A stretch of 64,000 nt of DNA from DATAGF01 sp963813355 (GCA_963813355.1 CAWEYS010000012.1:1-64000), one strand, 5' to 3'. Positions 33,630 through 43,210 are shown, counted from the first letter of the stretch. A program made the numbers and translations. The notes: generated by a model from the sequence alone, not told the origin.

Positions 33630-33671
33630 GACGGGCGAGGGTATCGCCCGGAGGGCCCCGCCGCCCGGCGG

Positions 33672-34031
33672 CTACCAGCCCACCGCCACGACGGCGACGG
33701 CGCAGATCAGGTGGTCCTCCCCGGGGCCGGCGTCCGTGCCGTTGGGCATCCGCAGGCCTCCTGGCCCCGCCCGCACGGTGACGCGGCCGTAGGGGAGCTC
33801 GGCGGCGACCGCGTCCGGGTCCACCGCCTCGTGGCCCGGGACGGCGATGGTCACGTTGACCCGCATGTCCGCCCGGTCGCGGCTCGGGATCAGGTCGCGC
33901 ACGCCCGGCAGGGACGTGCGCCCGATCGCCTCGCGCACCGCTCGGCGCGCGGCCTTGGTGGCGTCCTCCCCCACGAGGTTGACGCCCAGCCCCATCTCGA
34001 GGAAGACCGGGAAGGCGCCGCCGCCGCCCAC
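33672..34031 (-). CDS. Lin0512 family protein
   Basis: About 119 residues: FLEMGLGVNLVGEDATKAARRAVREAIG, MRVNVTIAVPG, VAAELPYGRVTVRAGPGGLRMPNG and DHLICAVAVVAVGW. This is the compact Lin0512 fold of unknown function. The GTG at 34031 is in the right place, but the first residues (GGGG) are odd and the true start may be a few codons away. It lies 10 bp after the stop of the broken gene 34042-34619. Confidence 0.8.
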   Translation of the reverse strand: MGGGGAFPVFLEMGLGVNLVGEDATKAARRAVREAIGRTSLPGVRDLIPSRDRADMRVNVTIAVPGHEAVDPDAVAAELPYGRVTVRAGPGGLRMPNGTDAGPGEDHLICAVAVVAVGW

Positions 34032-34041
34032 CGCCGTGCCC

Positions 34042-34619
34042 CTAGTAGGGCGTCTCCTCGGGGCCGATGCCGCCGCCGCGCTTCTTCATGAAGGTGAAGA
34101 CCGCCACCGCGACGCCTCCCACGACGCAGCACCGGAGTCACCACCCTCCGGAAGAAGCCCTTCTCCGGCTCGGGCTCCTTCATGACCCCCTTCACGGCCT
34201 TCTGCAGCTCGGCCGCCGAGATCTCGACCTTCTCGAGGAGCTTCTGGTCGCGCTCGATGCGCTTGAGAGCTCTTCTTGGGCGGCTTGCCCTGGACCTCGG
34301 TCGTGACGTCGCGCCCCGTCGTCGAAGGCCTGCTGCAAGGCGGAGCGTGCAGCTCGGGGTCGTTCATCGCGCGCTGCACGATCGGGCGCGCCGCAGCGAC
34401 GATCAGAGTGGCACGGGCCGCCATGGCCCCCGGCGAGGTCTTCGACTTGTTGGGCACGGCTCGCTTCCCTTGTTCTGGGATGATCCGGGAGTCAGTTCGT
34501 TCGATCTTCTTCTTCGCGGCGCGGCGCGCGAGCCGCGTGGCGACGAACACCGTCATGGCGCCGACGAGCGCGTTGAAGCGATTCTTGACGTTGCGGCGAT
34601 CAGTCATGACGTCAACCAT
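34042..34619 (-). CDS. hypothetical protein with C-terminal membrane segment; several frame breaks
   Basis: Piecing frames together gives a coherent protein of about 190 residues. It starts MVDVMTDRRNVKNRF, then GAMTVFVATRLARRAAKKK and ARPIVQRAMNDPELHA. After a shift comes LQQAFDDG; after another RDVTTEVQGKPPKK; then LKRIERDQKLLEKVEISAAE and FFRRVVTPVL. A last shift leads to VVGGVAVAVFTFMKKRG and GIGPEETPY at TAG 34042-34044. At least four single-base breaks fall between 34140 and 34350. Family unknown; one C-terminal helix suggests membrane anchoring. Confidence 0.55.
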
Positions 34620-34756
34620 AGTGCCGCGAGAGCCGGGACGCGAAACCCGGGCGAGAGGACTGCCGCGCGCGGCGTCGAAGGGGGAGCGTTGTCGCGCGGC
34701 GTGCGGCTGGACGGGCACTCCGGTCCCCGCGCGGCGGGCGGACGGGCTCCGCCCTC

Positions 34757-34787
34757 GGGGGCGCCGAGGCACCGGCGCCCCCCTTTT
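34757..34787 (+). terminator. intrinsic terminator upstream of phosphatase gene
   Basis: GGGGGCGCCG - AGGCAC - CGGCGCCCCC followed by CTTTT: a 10-bp perfect stem, 6-nt loop and T run, the best rho-independent terminator in the window. It lies on the plus strand 24 bp before the start of the 34811 gene, but no plus-strand gene precedes it, so a leader/attenuator or an sRNA end is possible. Confidence 0.65.
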
Positions 34788-34810
34788 GCTCTCGGGATAG
34801 GGTGGCCCGG

Positions 34811-35407
34811 ATGGCCGACGGCCGCACATTCGCCCTCGTGCGTCACGGGGGCACCGACTACAACCTCGCCAGTCGCCTGAACGGCGACCCGTCCGTGCCG
34901 GTCCACCTGACCGAACAGGGGCGCGAGCAGGTCGCGCTGCTGCGGGACCGCGTCGCGGACATGCCGATCGATCTCGGCGTTCGCACGCGCTTCCCACGCA
35001 CCGAGCAGACGATTGCGATCCTGCTCGAGGGGCGCGACGTGCCGGTGGTCGTCTGCGCCGACCTCGACGACGTCCTGCTGGGCGAGTTCGAGGGCCGGTC
35101 GGTCGAGGACTACCGGCGCTTCCGCGACGAGAACGGCCAGGAGGCGCGCCCTCGCGGCGGGGAGAGCCGCCTCGACGCCCTGGCTCGCTACACGCGCGGC
35201 TTCGAGCGGCTCCTCGAGGTCGACGCCCGGGCCCCGCTCGTGGTGACGCACGACATCCCCATCCGCTTCCTCGCGAACGCCATCGCCGGGGAGGACCCGC
35301 TCGAGGGCTCCGTCCACGCGGTCACGAACGCCTCGCTCCTGACGGTCGGGGAGGCCGACATGCGCCGCGGCGTGGCGGCGATGAGGGAGCGCCTCGCGGC
35401 CGTGTGA
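34811..35407 (+). CDS. histidine phosphatase family protein
   Basis: 198 residues. The start MADGRTFALVRHGGTDYNLA has the RHG nucleophile motif. RTRFPRTEQTIAILL carries the second Arg, LLGEFEGRSVEDYRRF the acid region, and PLVVTHDIPIRFL the second His. It belongs to the phosphoglycerate-mutase-like superfamily; the substrate is unknown. ATG 34811 was chosen over GTG 34802 because of the domain start. A leader with a strong intrinsic terminator lies just upstream. Confidence 0.85.
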   Translation: MADGRTFALVRHGGTDYNLASRLNGDPSVPVHLTEQGREQVALLRDRVADMPIDLGVRTRFPRTEQTIAILLEGRDVPVVVCADLDDVLLGEFEGRSVEDYRRFRDENGQEARPRGGESRLDALARYTRGFERLLEVDARAPLVVTHDIPIRFLANAIAGEDPLEGSVHAVTNASLLTVGEADMRRGVAAMRERLAAV

Positions 35408-35497
35408 CGCCCGCCGCGCGTCCGGCGTCGGCGGCGTGAGATACCATCCTCCGCGGGCTGTGCGCCCGAACCGAGTGGAACGAGCGAAGGACGATCA

Positions 35498-35701
35498 ATG
35501 CCTGAGGGTGTCGTGAAGTGGTTCTCGGCCGAGAAGGGGTACGGGTTCATCACCCCCGACGACGGGGGCAAGGACCTGTTCGTGCATTTCTCCGAGATCC
35601 AGGGGTCCGGCTACCGGAACCTCGAGGAGGGCCAGCGCGTGAGCTTCGAGGCGACCGAGGGCCAGAAGGGCCCGCAGGCGTCCAGCGTGTCGCCGCTCTA
35701 G
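35498..35701 (+). CDS. cspA: cold-shock protein (CspA family)
   Basis: 67 residues, the single OB-fold cold-shock domain. MPEGVVKWFSAEKGYGFI carries RNP1-like KGYGFI, followed by KDLFVHFSEIQ (RNP2-like FVHF) and a normal C-terminus ending SSVSPL. It binds single-stranded RNA/DNA as a chaperone. AAGGA precedes the ATG. A leader of about 90 bp follows the phosphatase stop. IF-1 follows 37 bp downstream, so both may be expressed together. Confidence 0.95.
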   Translation: MPEGVVKWFSAEKGYGFITPDDGGKDLFVHFSEIQGSGYRNLEEGQRVSFEATEGQKGPQASSVSPL

Positions 35702-35738
35702 GCGCACAGCGGGATCGAAGCACGGAAGGGGAGAGTTT

Positions 35739-35966
35739 CTGGGTACGAAGCAGAAGGAAGAGGCGATCGAGGTGGAGGGCGAGGTCACCGAGGCCCTGCC
35801 CAACACCATGTTCCGCGTGGTCCTCGACAACGACCACGAGGTGCTCGCCCACATGGCGGGCAAGCTGAGGCGGTTCCGCATCCGCATCAACCCGGGCGAC
35901 CGGGTGAAGGTGGAGCTGTCGCCCTACGACCTCAACCGGGGCCGCATCACCTTCCGCCTGAAGTAG
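35739..35966 (+). CDS. infA: translation initiation factor IF-1, apparent CTG start
   Basis: S1/OB-fold IF-1: EVEGEVTEALPNTMFRVVLD, HEVLAHMAGKLRRFRIRI, NPGDRVKVELSPYDLNRGRI and TFRLK, all conserved positions of infA. The first ordinary start (GTG 35772) would begin inside the first strand. The frame extends to CTG 35739, giving (M)GTKQKEEAIE, which is the usual IF-1 N-terminal length (75 residues), and AGGGGAG lies 5 nt before it. It helps assemble the 30S initiation complex. The CTG start is inferred. Confidence 0.85.
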   Translation: MGTKQKEEAIEVEGEVTEALPNTMFRVVLDNDHEVLAHMAGKLRRFRIRINPGDRVKVELSPYDLNRGRITFRLK

Positions 35967-35988
35967 CGCGGTCCGTCAGAGGACCGCG
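35967..35988. terminator. bidirectional hairpin
   Basis: CGCGGTCC - GTCAGA - GGACCGCG, an 8-bp stem and 6-nt loop, placed directly after the infA stop and overlapping the stop codon of the convergent peptidase gene. No T run. Confidence 0.55.
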
Positions 35989-36788
35989 GCCAGAGCCGCC
36001 GGGGCGCCATCGGCCTCCGGCGGTTTCACCGCGCCCGCGCGTCGCAGCCCCGCGCCGTCGATCGGGATCGGGCGCAGGGGCGCCTCGATGAGCCGCTCCC
36101 CGGCGACGCCCACCCGATAGGCGCGCCGCTCCGGGCGGGAGGCGACCACCGCGGCGAGCCGCCGGTTGACGAAGTGCAGCGCGACGCCGTCGTCGGCCGC
36201 CAGGCCGGAGGGCAGCCCGCCGCGCACGGCCGCGGCGTAGGCGTCGCGGCGATGCCGGTAGTGGGGGCAGTTGCTGCCCGGCAGGAAGCCCAGCCCGTCG
36301 TGGAGCGACGTCAGCCGGCGCCCGAACGAGGCCGTGACGCCGCCCTCGAACCAGCACATGGAGCCCGCGCACAGCCCCGCGAGCACGATGCCGCGCTCCC
36401 ACGCCTCGCGCAGGATGGCGTCGATCCCCTGCGCGCGCCACACCGCGAGCAGGTTCACGGTGTTCCCGCCGCCGACGTAGATCACGTCCTGGGCGAGCAG
36501 CAGTGCGCGGGCGTCGTTGACCGTGCGGTTGAACAGCGCCAGATGGCTGGGCTCGCAGTGGCCCCCCGAGAAGGAGTTGTAGAACTTGACCGTGTAGCTC
36601 GGGCTGTCGCCGCCGGCCGTCGCGAGGAAGCACACCCGCGGCCGGGCGCGCCCGCTGGCGGCGAGGACGTAGTCGTCGAGGGCCGGGTTGTCGGGCTCCT
36701 CGGTGAATCCGCCGCCCCCGAGGGCCACGATCTGGCGCGGCCGACGCCGCGCCGAGGGCCGAACCCGGGTGGGGGATCGGGAGGCCAT
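35976..36788 (-). CDS. peptidase E/cyanophycinase-like protein (S51 fold) with Cys at the nucleophile site
   Basis: 270 residues. After the Arg-rich start come QIVALGGGGFTEEPDNPALD, VCFLATAGGDSPSY, DVIYVGGGNTVNLLAVW and the nucleophile elbow VLAGLCAGSMCWFEGG, then GSNCPHYRHR. S51 dipeptidases use Ser in G-x-S-A-G; here the aligned residue is Cys (G-L-C-A-G), whereas the neighbour at 36897 has the normal Ser. It could be an aspartyl dipeptidase variant or a class-I amidotransferase-like enzyme. It is divergent from that paralogue with 108 bp between the starts. Confidence 0.8.
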   Translation of the reverse strand: MASRSPTRVRPSARRRPRQIVALGGGGFTEEPDNPALDDYVLAASGRARPRVCFLATAGGDSPSYTVKFYNSFSGGHCEPSHLALFNRTVNDARALLLAQDVIYVGGGNTVNLLAVWRAQGIDAILREAWERGIVLAGLCAGSMCWFEGGVTASFGRRLTSLHDGLGFLPGSNCPHYRHRRDAYAAAVRGGLPSGLAADDGVALHFVNRRLAAVVASRPERRAYRVGVAGERLIEAPLRPIPIDGAGLRRAGAVKPPEADGAPAALAAVL

Positions 36789-36896
36789 GCGCCGATGATG
36801 GGCGGGCGCCCCGCCTTCCGCGAGGGACCTGTGGACAGAGTTCCGCCTCCGTCCCTGGCCCGGTGGACAGCGCACCCGGCGCTAACCTGCCCCGCG

Positions 36897-37589
36897 ATGA
36901 GAAGGCACATCGTGGCGTGCGGCGGCGGGGGCTGGGCCTCGGAGGCCGGCGCGGGACCCCTCGAGGACTACATCCTGGGCCTGGTGCGCCGCGACCGGCC
37001 TCGGGTATGCCTCATCCCGACCGCCAGCGGCGACTCCGACTGGGTGATCTCGCGCTTCTACGCGAGCTTCCCCGCCGACCGCTGCGAGCCGTCCCACCTC
37101 CCGCTCTTCCGGCCCCATCCCGACGACCCGCGGGTGCGGCTGGGGCGCCAGGACGTCGTCTACGTCTGCGGGGGCAGCAGCGCCAACCTGGCGGCCGTGT
37201 GGGCCGTCCACGGAGTGGGGGCGGCCCTGCGCGAGGCGTGGGACGCCGGCGTGGTCATGTCCGGGGTCAGCGCGGGCGCGATCTGCTGGTTCGCGGCGGG
37301 CCTCACGAACTCGCGCGGACCGGGGTTCGTCCCGATCGGGGGCCTCGGCATCGCGCCCGGCGGCTTCTGCCCGCACGCCGACAGCGACCCCGCCCGCCTC
37401 GTGGCCCTGCGCGCGCTGGTCGAGTCCGGCCGGATGCCCGAGACCCTGGCCGTGGACGACGGCGCGGCCGTCCACATCGCCGACGGGGCCCCGCCGCGGT
37501 TGGTCGTCGGCGCCCCCGGCCGCGGCGCGCGCCGCATCGGGCCGCGCGGGATCGACGAGCCGTTGGAGCCGCTCGCGCTCGCCTCCTGA
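36897..37589 (+). CDS. peptidase E-like protein (S51)
   Basis: 230 residues: RRHIVACGGGGWASEAG, PRVCLIPTASGDSDW, DVVYVCGGSSANLAAVWAVH, and the nucleophile elbow VVMSGVSAGAICWFAAG with Ser in G-V-S-A-G, then GFCPHADSDPARLVALR and TLAVDDGAAVHI. S51 peptidases cleave Asp-X dipeptides or related bonds. It is a paralogue of the product of 35976-36788, from which it is transcribed divergently. Confidence 0.85.
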   Translation: MRRHIVACGGGGWASEAGAGPLEDYILGLVRRDRPRVCLIPTASGDSDWVISRFYASFPADRCEPSHLPLFRPHPDDPRVRLGRQDVVYVCGGSSANLAAVWAVHGVGAALREAWDAGVVMSGVSAGAICWFAAGLTNSRGPGFVPIGGLGIAPGGFCPHADSDPARLVALRALVESGRMPETLAVDDGAAVHIADGAPPRLVVGAPGRGARRIGPRGIDEPLEPLALAS

Positions 37590-37656
37590 CGCCGCCGCCC
37601 GCGCGCCCGTCCCGGGCTCTGGACGAGCCGAACTTCAGTCGTTAGGGTCACCGAAG

Positions 37657-38490
37657 ATGAGCGGCGAGCACATGTGCCGGTGCGGGGTGAGCGACGCGCT
37701 GCGGGACGCGATCGAGCGCGGCTGGCGGGGGCTGGCGCTGGGCTGCGTCCCGCGGCGAGGGCCCCTGACCGCCGTCTGCGCGGCGCCGGCCGACCGCATC
37801 GACGAGCTCGCCGCGCGCGGCCTGGCAGTGGGCCTGCCCCCCCAGCGGGCCTGCGGTCACCCGGCCCACCGCCGCGTCACGATCGCGCTCGCGGGCGACC
37901 AGGAGATGGCCCTGAACCTCGACCTGGCCTTCGCCGACGCCCGCGCGCTGGCGGCCCGGCTCGGCCGCGACGGCTGCCTGCGCCTCGTGTGGGCGCGCGC
38001 CGAGGACGGCGCGACCGCCGGCATCGACCTCGTCGTGCTCGGGCCCGCGATCTCCGACCGGCTCCGCGTCGACGCGGCGCACCACGGCGAGTGGCGCGTC
38101 GCCGACCCGCACCCGGACGGCTTCTCGCGGCTCCGGTGGTGGCGGGAGTCGATGCGCTCGGGCCGTCCCCGGCTGGCCCGCGGCGACCTGGCCGGCGCGC
38201 CCGTGGTGGTCATCGCGCCCTCCGAGGACGGGAGGGCGCCCGCGGACGCGCCGGACCGGGCCGACCTCGAGCTGGCCTTCCCCTCGGGGCCGCCCCTGCC
38301 CGACGCGCCGGCCGGCATCCGCCTCCGCTTCGACGACGACGAGCAGCGCCGCCTCGCGGAGGCGCTCGCCGGTCAGGAGCGGGTCGCCATCCTGATGCTC
38401 GACGTGGGCGGGGCATGGCTCGCCCAGGTGGAGCTCGAGCTGGGCCAGGAGGGCCGCGAGCTCATCGCCGACGCGTCCCGGCGCCGCTGA
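37657..38490 (+). CDS. hypothetical protein
   Basis: 277 residues beginning MSGEHMCRCGVSDALRDAIE. It has a first alpha/beta part (GWRGLALGCVPRRGPLTAV; RVTIALAGDQEMALNLDL) and an acidic C-terminal part (DDDEQRRLAEALAGQERVAI). No family recognised. A CxC near the N-terminus might bind metal. The 3' end overlaps the convergent methylase gene by 29 nt. Confidence 0.6.
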   Translation: MSGEHMCRCGVSDALRDAIERGWRGLALGCVPRRGPLTAVCAAPADRIDELAARGLAVGLPPQRACGHPAHRRVTIALAGDQEMALNLDLAFADARALAARLGRDGCLRLVWARAEDGATAGIDLVVLGPAISDRLRVDAAHHGEWRVADPHPDGFSRLRWWRESMRSGRPRLARGDLAGAPVVVIAPSEDGRAPADAPDRADLELAFPSGPPLPDAPAGIRLRFDDDEQRRLAEALAGQERVAILMLDVGGAWLAQVELELGQEGRELIADASRRR

Positions 38491-39535
38491 GGGCGGGCGC
38501 GGGGGCGTCGAACGCGCTCTCGACGGCGGCCCGGTCGGGGCCGCACACGATCAGGTGCTCCAGGTTGCGGACGTGCGAGACGGAGCCGACGCGCTCCCCG
38601 GCGGGGTTGTGGATGCCGATGCGGGCGCCCACGTAGCGCGGGAAGTCGATCGCCAGCGAGGCGACGTGGCCGCGCTCGGCCAGCAGCCCGGCGACGTCGG
38701 CCGGGTCGTGGAAGCCCTCGTCGCTCACCGACGCGACGATCCAGGGCGTGGGCAGCGACTCGACGAGGTCCGCCAGCGCGTCCCAGGCGCGCCGCGAGCT
38801 GTTGTAGTCGCTGCGAGTGGTGCGGCAGTCGGCGCGCTTGCGCGCGACGCCGTAGGCCTCGGGCCGGTCCCAGCGCACGAGGGTCTCCCACACGTGGTAG
38901 TTCGAGAAGTAGGAGTGGCCGTTGTAGGGCGGGTCGAGGTAGGCGCAGTCGACGCCCTCCAGGTCCCGCGCCAGGGCGTTGGCGTCGCGCCGCGTCACCT
39001 CGCCCGGCGGGCCGTCGACCGGGGCGGGCTCGCGGAGCTCGAGCGGGCGCAGCGACCGCGGGGCGGGCCGCTTGAGGTAGGCCATCTGGAGGCCGCATGT
39101 CGAGTCCACGCGGTCGGCGGCCTCGAGCAGGCTGGTGAGCAGGCAGCCGCGCAGCGGCTCGGGGGCGTCGAGCTCGTCGATCCCCTCGCGGATCGCGTCG
39201 ATGCGCGCGCCGTTCCCGGACGAGAAGAAGCGCGCCTCCGTGCAGAAGGTGCGCGTCACGTACCCGGGGCGGCCGGCCAGCCCCGCGAGCCGCCCCAGCA
39301 GCTCCCGCAGCAGGGCGCGGTCGAGGCCGCGGCCGGCGGCGACGTATGCCTGGCCCAGGGCCTCGGAGTAGGTCGCGAGATCGTTCGACACGACCCGGCA
39401 GCCCGCCCGGCGGAACGCCTGCCCGGCCCGCGTGGTGCCGGCGAAGAGGTCGGCGACCGACCGGATCGGGAGCCGGCGCGCCAGGCGCTCGATCTCGGGC
39501 GCGAGCGCCCGCTTCGAGCCGATGTACTTGATCAC
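38462..39535 (-). CDS. D12-class N6-adenine DNA methyltransferase
   Basis: 357 residues from GTG. VIKYIGSKRALAPEIERLA is the D12/Dam-type start with the AdoMet motif SVADLFAGTTRAGQAFRRAG, and VDCAYLDPPYNGHSYF carries the catalytic DPPY. It methylates adenine N6 in a short DNA site; the specificity is not readable. No restriction endonuclease gene is near, so it is an orphan, perhaps regulatory or phage-derived. The GTG start overlaps the stop of the PAP2 gene (GTGA), indicating coupling. Confidence 0.85.
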   Translation of the reverse strand: MIKYIGSKRALAPEIERLARRLPIRSVADLFAGTTRAGQAFRRAGCRVVSNDLATYSEALGQAYVAAGRGLDRALLRELLGRLAGLAGRPGYVTRTFCTEARFFSSGNGARIDAIREGIDELDAPEPLRGCLLTSLLEAADRVDSTCGLQMAYLKRPAPRSLRPLELREPAPVDGPPGEVTRRDANALARDLEGVDCAYLDPPYNGHSYFSNYHVWETLVRWDRPEAYGVARKRADCRTTRSDYNSSRRAWDALADLVESLPTPWIVASVSDEGFHDPADVAGLLAERGHVASLAIDFPRYVGARIGIHNPAGERVGSVSHVRNLEHLIVCGPDRAAVESAFDAPAPALSGAGTRRR

Positions 39536-40107
39536 CCGGCTCTCGCGCCCGCCTCGGCCACCGCGCCATCCTCCCGCCGCGCTCGGACGACACGGCGCGC
39601 GAGCGCCACGACGAGCCAGGCGATCGCCAGCCCCAGGCCGGCGCCGGCCAGGACGTCCGACGGGTAGTGGACCCCGAGGTACACCCGCGACAGGGCGATC
39701 GCCGCGACGAGCCCGGCGAGGGGCAGGCGCAGACGCGGGTGCAGCAGCGCGACGACGCCGGCGGCCGCGGCCGCCGTCGCCGCGTGGCCCGAGGGCAGGC
39801 TCGCGTCGGCGGGCAGGCTCACCAGCGGCTCGGCGAGCGCCGGCCGGGCCCGGTCGAACGCGTCCTTCAGGAGGCCGGACGCCAGCGAGGCGAGCAGCAG
39901 CGCCGCGGTGGCCAGCAGGGCGCTCCAGGGCACCGAGCGCGGCCGCCGGCGCCAGTCGGCGAGGGCGCCGGCCGCCGCGATGACCACGCCCTTGACCCAC
40001 CAGGCCGAGAGCAGCGCCATGAGCGCGGTGAGCGGGCCCCAGCGGAGGTCGAGGACGAGCCGCATCAGGGCCTCGTCGAGCGAGGCGAGCGGGCCGAGGA
40101 CTGGCAT
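39532..40107 (-). CDS. PAP2 family phosphatase
   Basis: 191 residues with five or six membrane segments and the three phosphatase signature motifs: KDAFDRARP, SLPSGHAATA and SRVYLGVHYPSDV. The family dephosphorylates undecaprenyl diphosphate or phosphatidate at the membrane. ATG 40107 starts MPVLGPLASLDEALMRLVLD. Followed by the overlapping methylase gene. Confidence 0.9.
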   Translation of the reverse strand: MPVLGPLASLDEALMRLVLDLRWGPLTALMALLSAWWVKGVVIAAAGALADWRRRPRSVPWSALLATAALLLASLASGLLKDAFDRARPALAEPLVSLPADASLPSGHAATAAAAAGVVALLHPRLRLPLAGLVAAIALSRVYLGVHYPSDVLAGAGLGLAIAWLVVALARRVVRARREDGAVAEAGARAG

Positions 40108-40175
40108 CAGCGCAGGGTAGCCGAGGGCTGGCGTCGAACGGGAAGGCGCCCGTCCCCGCGACCCCGGAGGCCCAG

Positions 40176-40271
40176 GTGCCCCGCGTCTCCCCCCGCTTCG
40201 CGCCGCTCGCCATCGCCGCCCTCGGCGTGGCGCTCCTGACGATCGGCTGGCTGCTCGGCCTCGCCGGCTGA
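40176..40271 (+). CDS. tiny single-helix membrane protein
   Basis: 31 residues from GTG: PRVSPRFAPLAIAALGVALL continuing into TIGWLLGLAG, one transmembrane helix. GGAGG lies 5 nt before the GTG, a good site. The frame stays open upstream as ASNGKAPVPATPEAQ to a CTG at 40128, so a 47-residue form is possible. It is divergent from PAP2 and 54 bp before the Cys/Lys-rich gene. Function unknown. Confidence 0.55.
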   Translation: MPRVSPRFAPLAIAALGVALLTIGWLLGLAG

Positions 40272-40325
40272 CGGGACGTTCGGCCCGCCTCACTCGCCGA
40301 TGGCGGCGCGTACAATCGCGGCGTC

Positions 40326-40442
40326 GTGGCGAAGGCGAAGCGCAAGCGGGTGAAGGTGAAGAAGCGCTGCTGCGACTCGAAGAAGCCGTGCGCGGGGTGC
40401 CCGCGCCGGCCCGCGAACCGCAAGCTGCGGAAGCGCGGCTGA
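40326..40442 (+). CDS. tiny basic Cys-rich protein
   Basis: 38 residues from GTG: AKAKRKRVKVKKRCCDSKK, then PCAGCPRRPANRK. Fourteen or more Lys/Arg and four Cys (CC..C..C) suggest a zinc-knuckle-like nucleic-acid binder. Similar very small Lys-rich CxxC proteins are recurrent in actinobacterial genomes (recollection, not searched). It is convergent with the small CxxC protein at 40444, whose stop lies 1 bp away. Confidence 0.6.
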   Translation: MAKAKRKRVKVKKRCCDSKKPCAGCPRRPANRKLRKRG

Positions 40443-40443
40443 G

Positions 40444-40632
40444 CTAGCGCGTGGGCGCGGGGACCTGCTCGGCGCCGGCGAGTCGCTCCCCCACGCCCAG
40501 GCAGCCCGGGCAGGTGGTGGGGACGAGCCCTCCGTCGGCGGCGGCCGTCAGCAGACGGCGCTGGCCCCAGCACGTCGCGCACGGCACCCAGACGCGTGGG
40601 GCGTCATGAGTCTCGTGGTGGCGCGGTGTCAT
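40444..40632 (-). CDS. small zinc-ribbon-like protein
   Basis: 62 residues with two CxxC pairs in a DnaJ-like pattern: VPCATCWGQRRLL and TTCPGCLGVGERL. Probably a structural zinc site. Function unknown. It abuts the tiny Cys-rich gene on the other strand. Confidence 0.65.
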   Translation of the reverse strand: MTPRHHETHDAPRVWVPCATCWGQRRLLTAAADGGLVPTTCPGCLGVGERLAGAEQVPAPTR

Positions 40633-40733
40633 GGAGGGCCAGTGTGAGGGGTCATCCCGGCAACTCCCTTGGCCGCAGGGCCAAGATCGGTCGTCCCGCC
40701 TCCGCCTGTCCGGCGCGGTAGCCTCCCTCCGCC

Positions 40734-41674
40734 GTGAGAGCCCTGATCGTGCCCGAGCCCGGGGCTGCGCCCGAGCCTGCCGAGGTCCCCGAGCCCCAAT
40801 CCGAGCCCGGGCGATCGCTCGTGCGCGTGCGGGCCGCGTCCCTCAACCCGGTCGACCTGGCCATCGCCGCCGGGCGGTTCTACATGGACGTGCCCGACCC
40901 GCCCTACGTCCCCGGGGCGGAGGCCGCGGGCGAGATCGTCGACTCCCTCGCGCACCCATCGGGGACGCCGGTCTGGTGCCTGGCCATGACCGGGAGCCTG
41001 GCCGAGGTCGTCAGCGTGCCCGACGAGGCCGTGGTGCCGCTGCCGCCGGACCTGGGCTTCCCGCTCGCGGCCGGTCTGGGCATCGCCGGGCTCGCCGGCT
41101 GGATGCCGGTGCGCGAGCGCGGCGCGCTCCTGCCGGGCGAGACGGTCGTGGTGCTCGGGGCGGGCGGCGCCGTCGGCCAGGTCGCGATCCAGGCGGCGCG
41201 CGACGGCGGCGCCGCGAGGGTGGTGGGCGCCGCCCGCAGCGACGACGGGCGCGAGCGGGCCGTGGCCGCCGGCGCCGACGTCGCGGTGCCGACGGGCCCC
41301 GGGCTCGCCGCCGCGCTGCGGGAGGTGTGCGGCGAGGGCGCCGACCTCGTGATCGACGTCCTCTGGGACGAGGCCGCGGTCGCGGCGATCGGCGCTCTGC
41401 GGCGCGGGGGCCGGCTCGTGCAGGTCGGCAGCGCCGCCGGGCCCACGGCCGAGGTCGTGGCGGGGCCGTTCCGCGGCGGGCGCCTGGACCTGCGCGGCTT
41501 CTCGGTCTTCAGCGAGGCCCCCGAGGACGTGGCCCGGGCCTACCGCGTCCTGGCCGACGCCGCCGTGCGCGGCGCCGTGACCATGAGCCTCGTGGGCGTG
41601 CCGCTGGCCGACGCCCCCGAGGCGTGGGCCAGGGTCGCGCTGGGCGCGGGCGGGGACAAGATCGTCGTCGCCCC

Positions 41675-41678
<4 letters not shown>
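40734..41678 (+). CDS. zinc-type alcohol dehydrogenase/quinone oxidoreductase family protein (MDR)
   Basis: 314 residues from GTG. The GroES-like N-terminus has VRAASLNPVDLAIAAGRFYM and PPYVPGAEAAGEIV; the Rossmann part has VVVLGAGGAVGQVAIQAARD and GADLVIDVLWD. No zinc-ligand cysteines are visible, so it is the quinone-oxidoreductase branch using NADPH. Its TGA overlaps the GTG of the next gene (GTGA). Confidence 0.9.
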
Positions 41679-43210
<1,532 letters not shown>

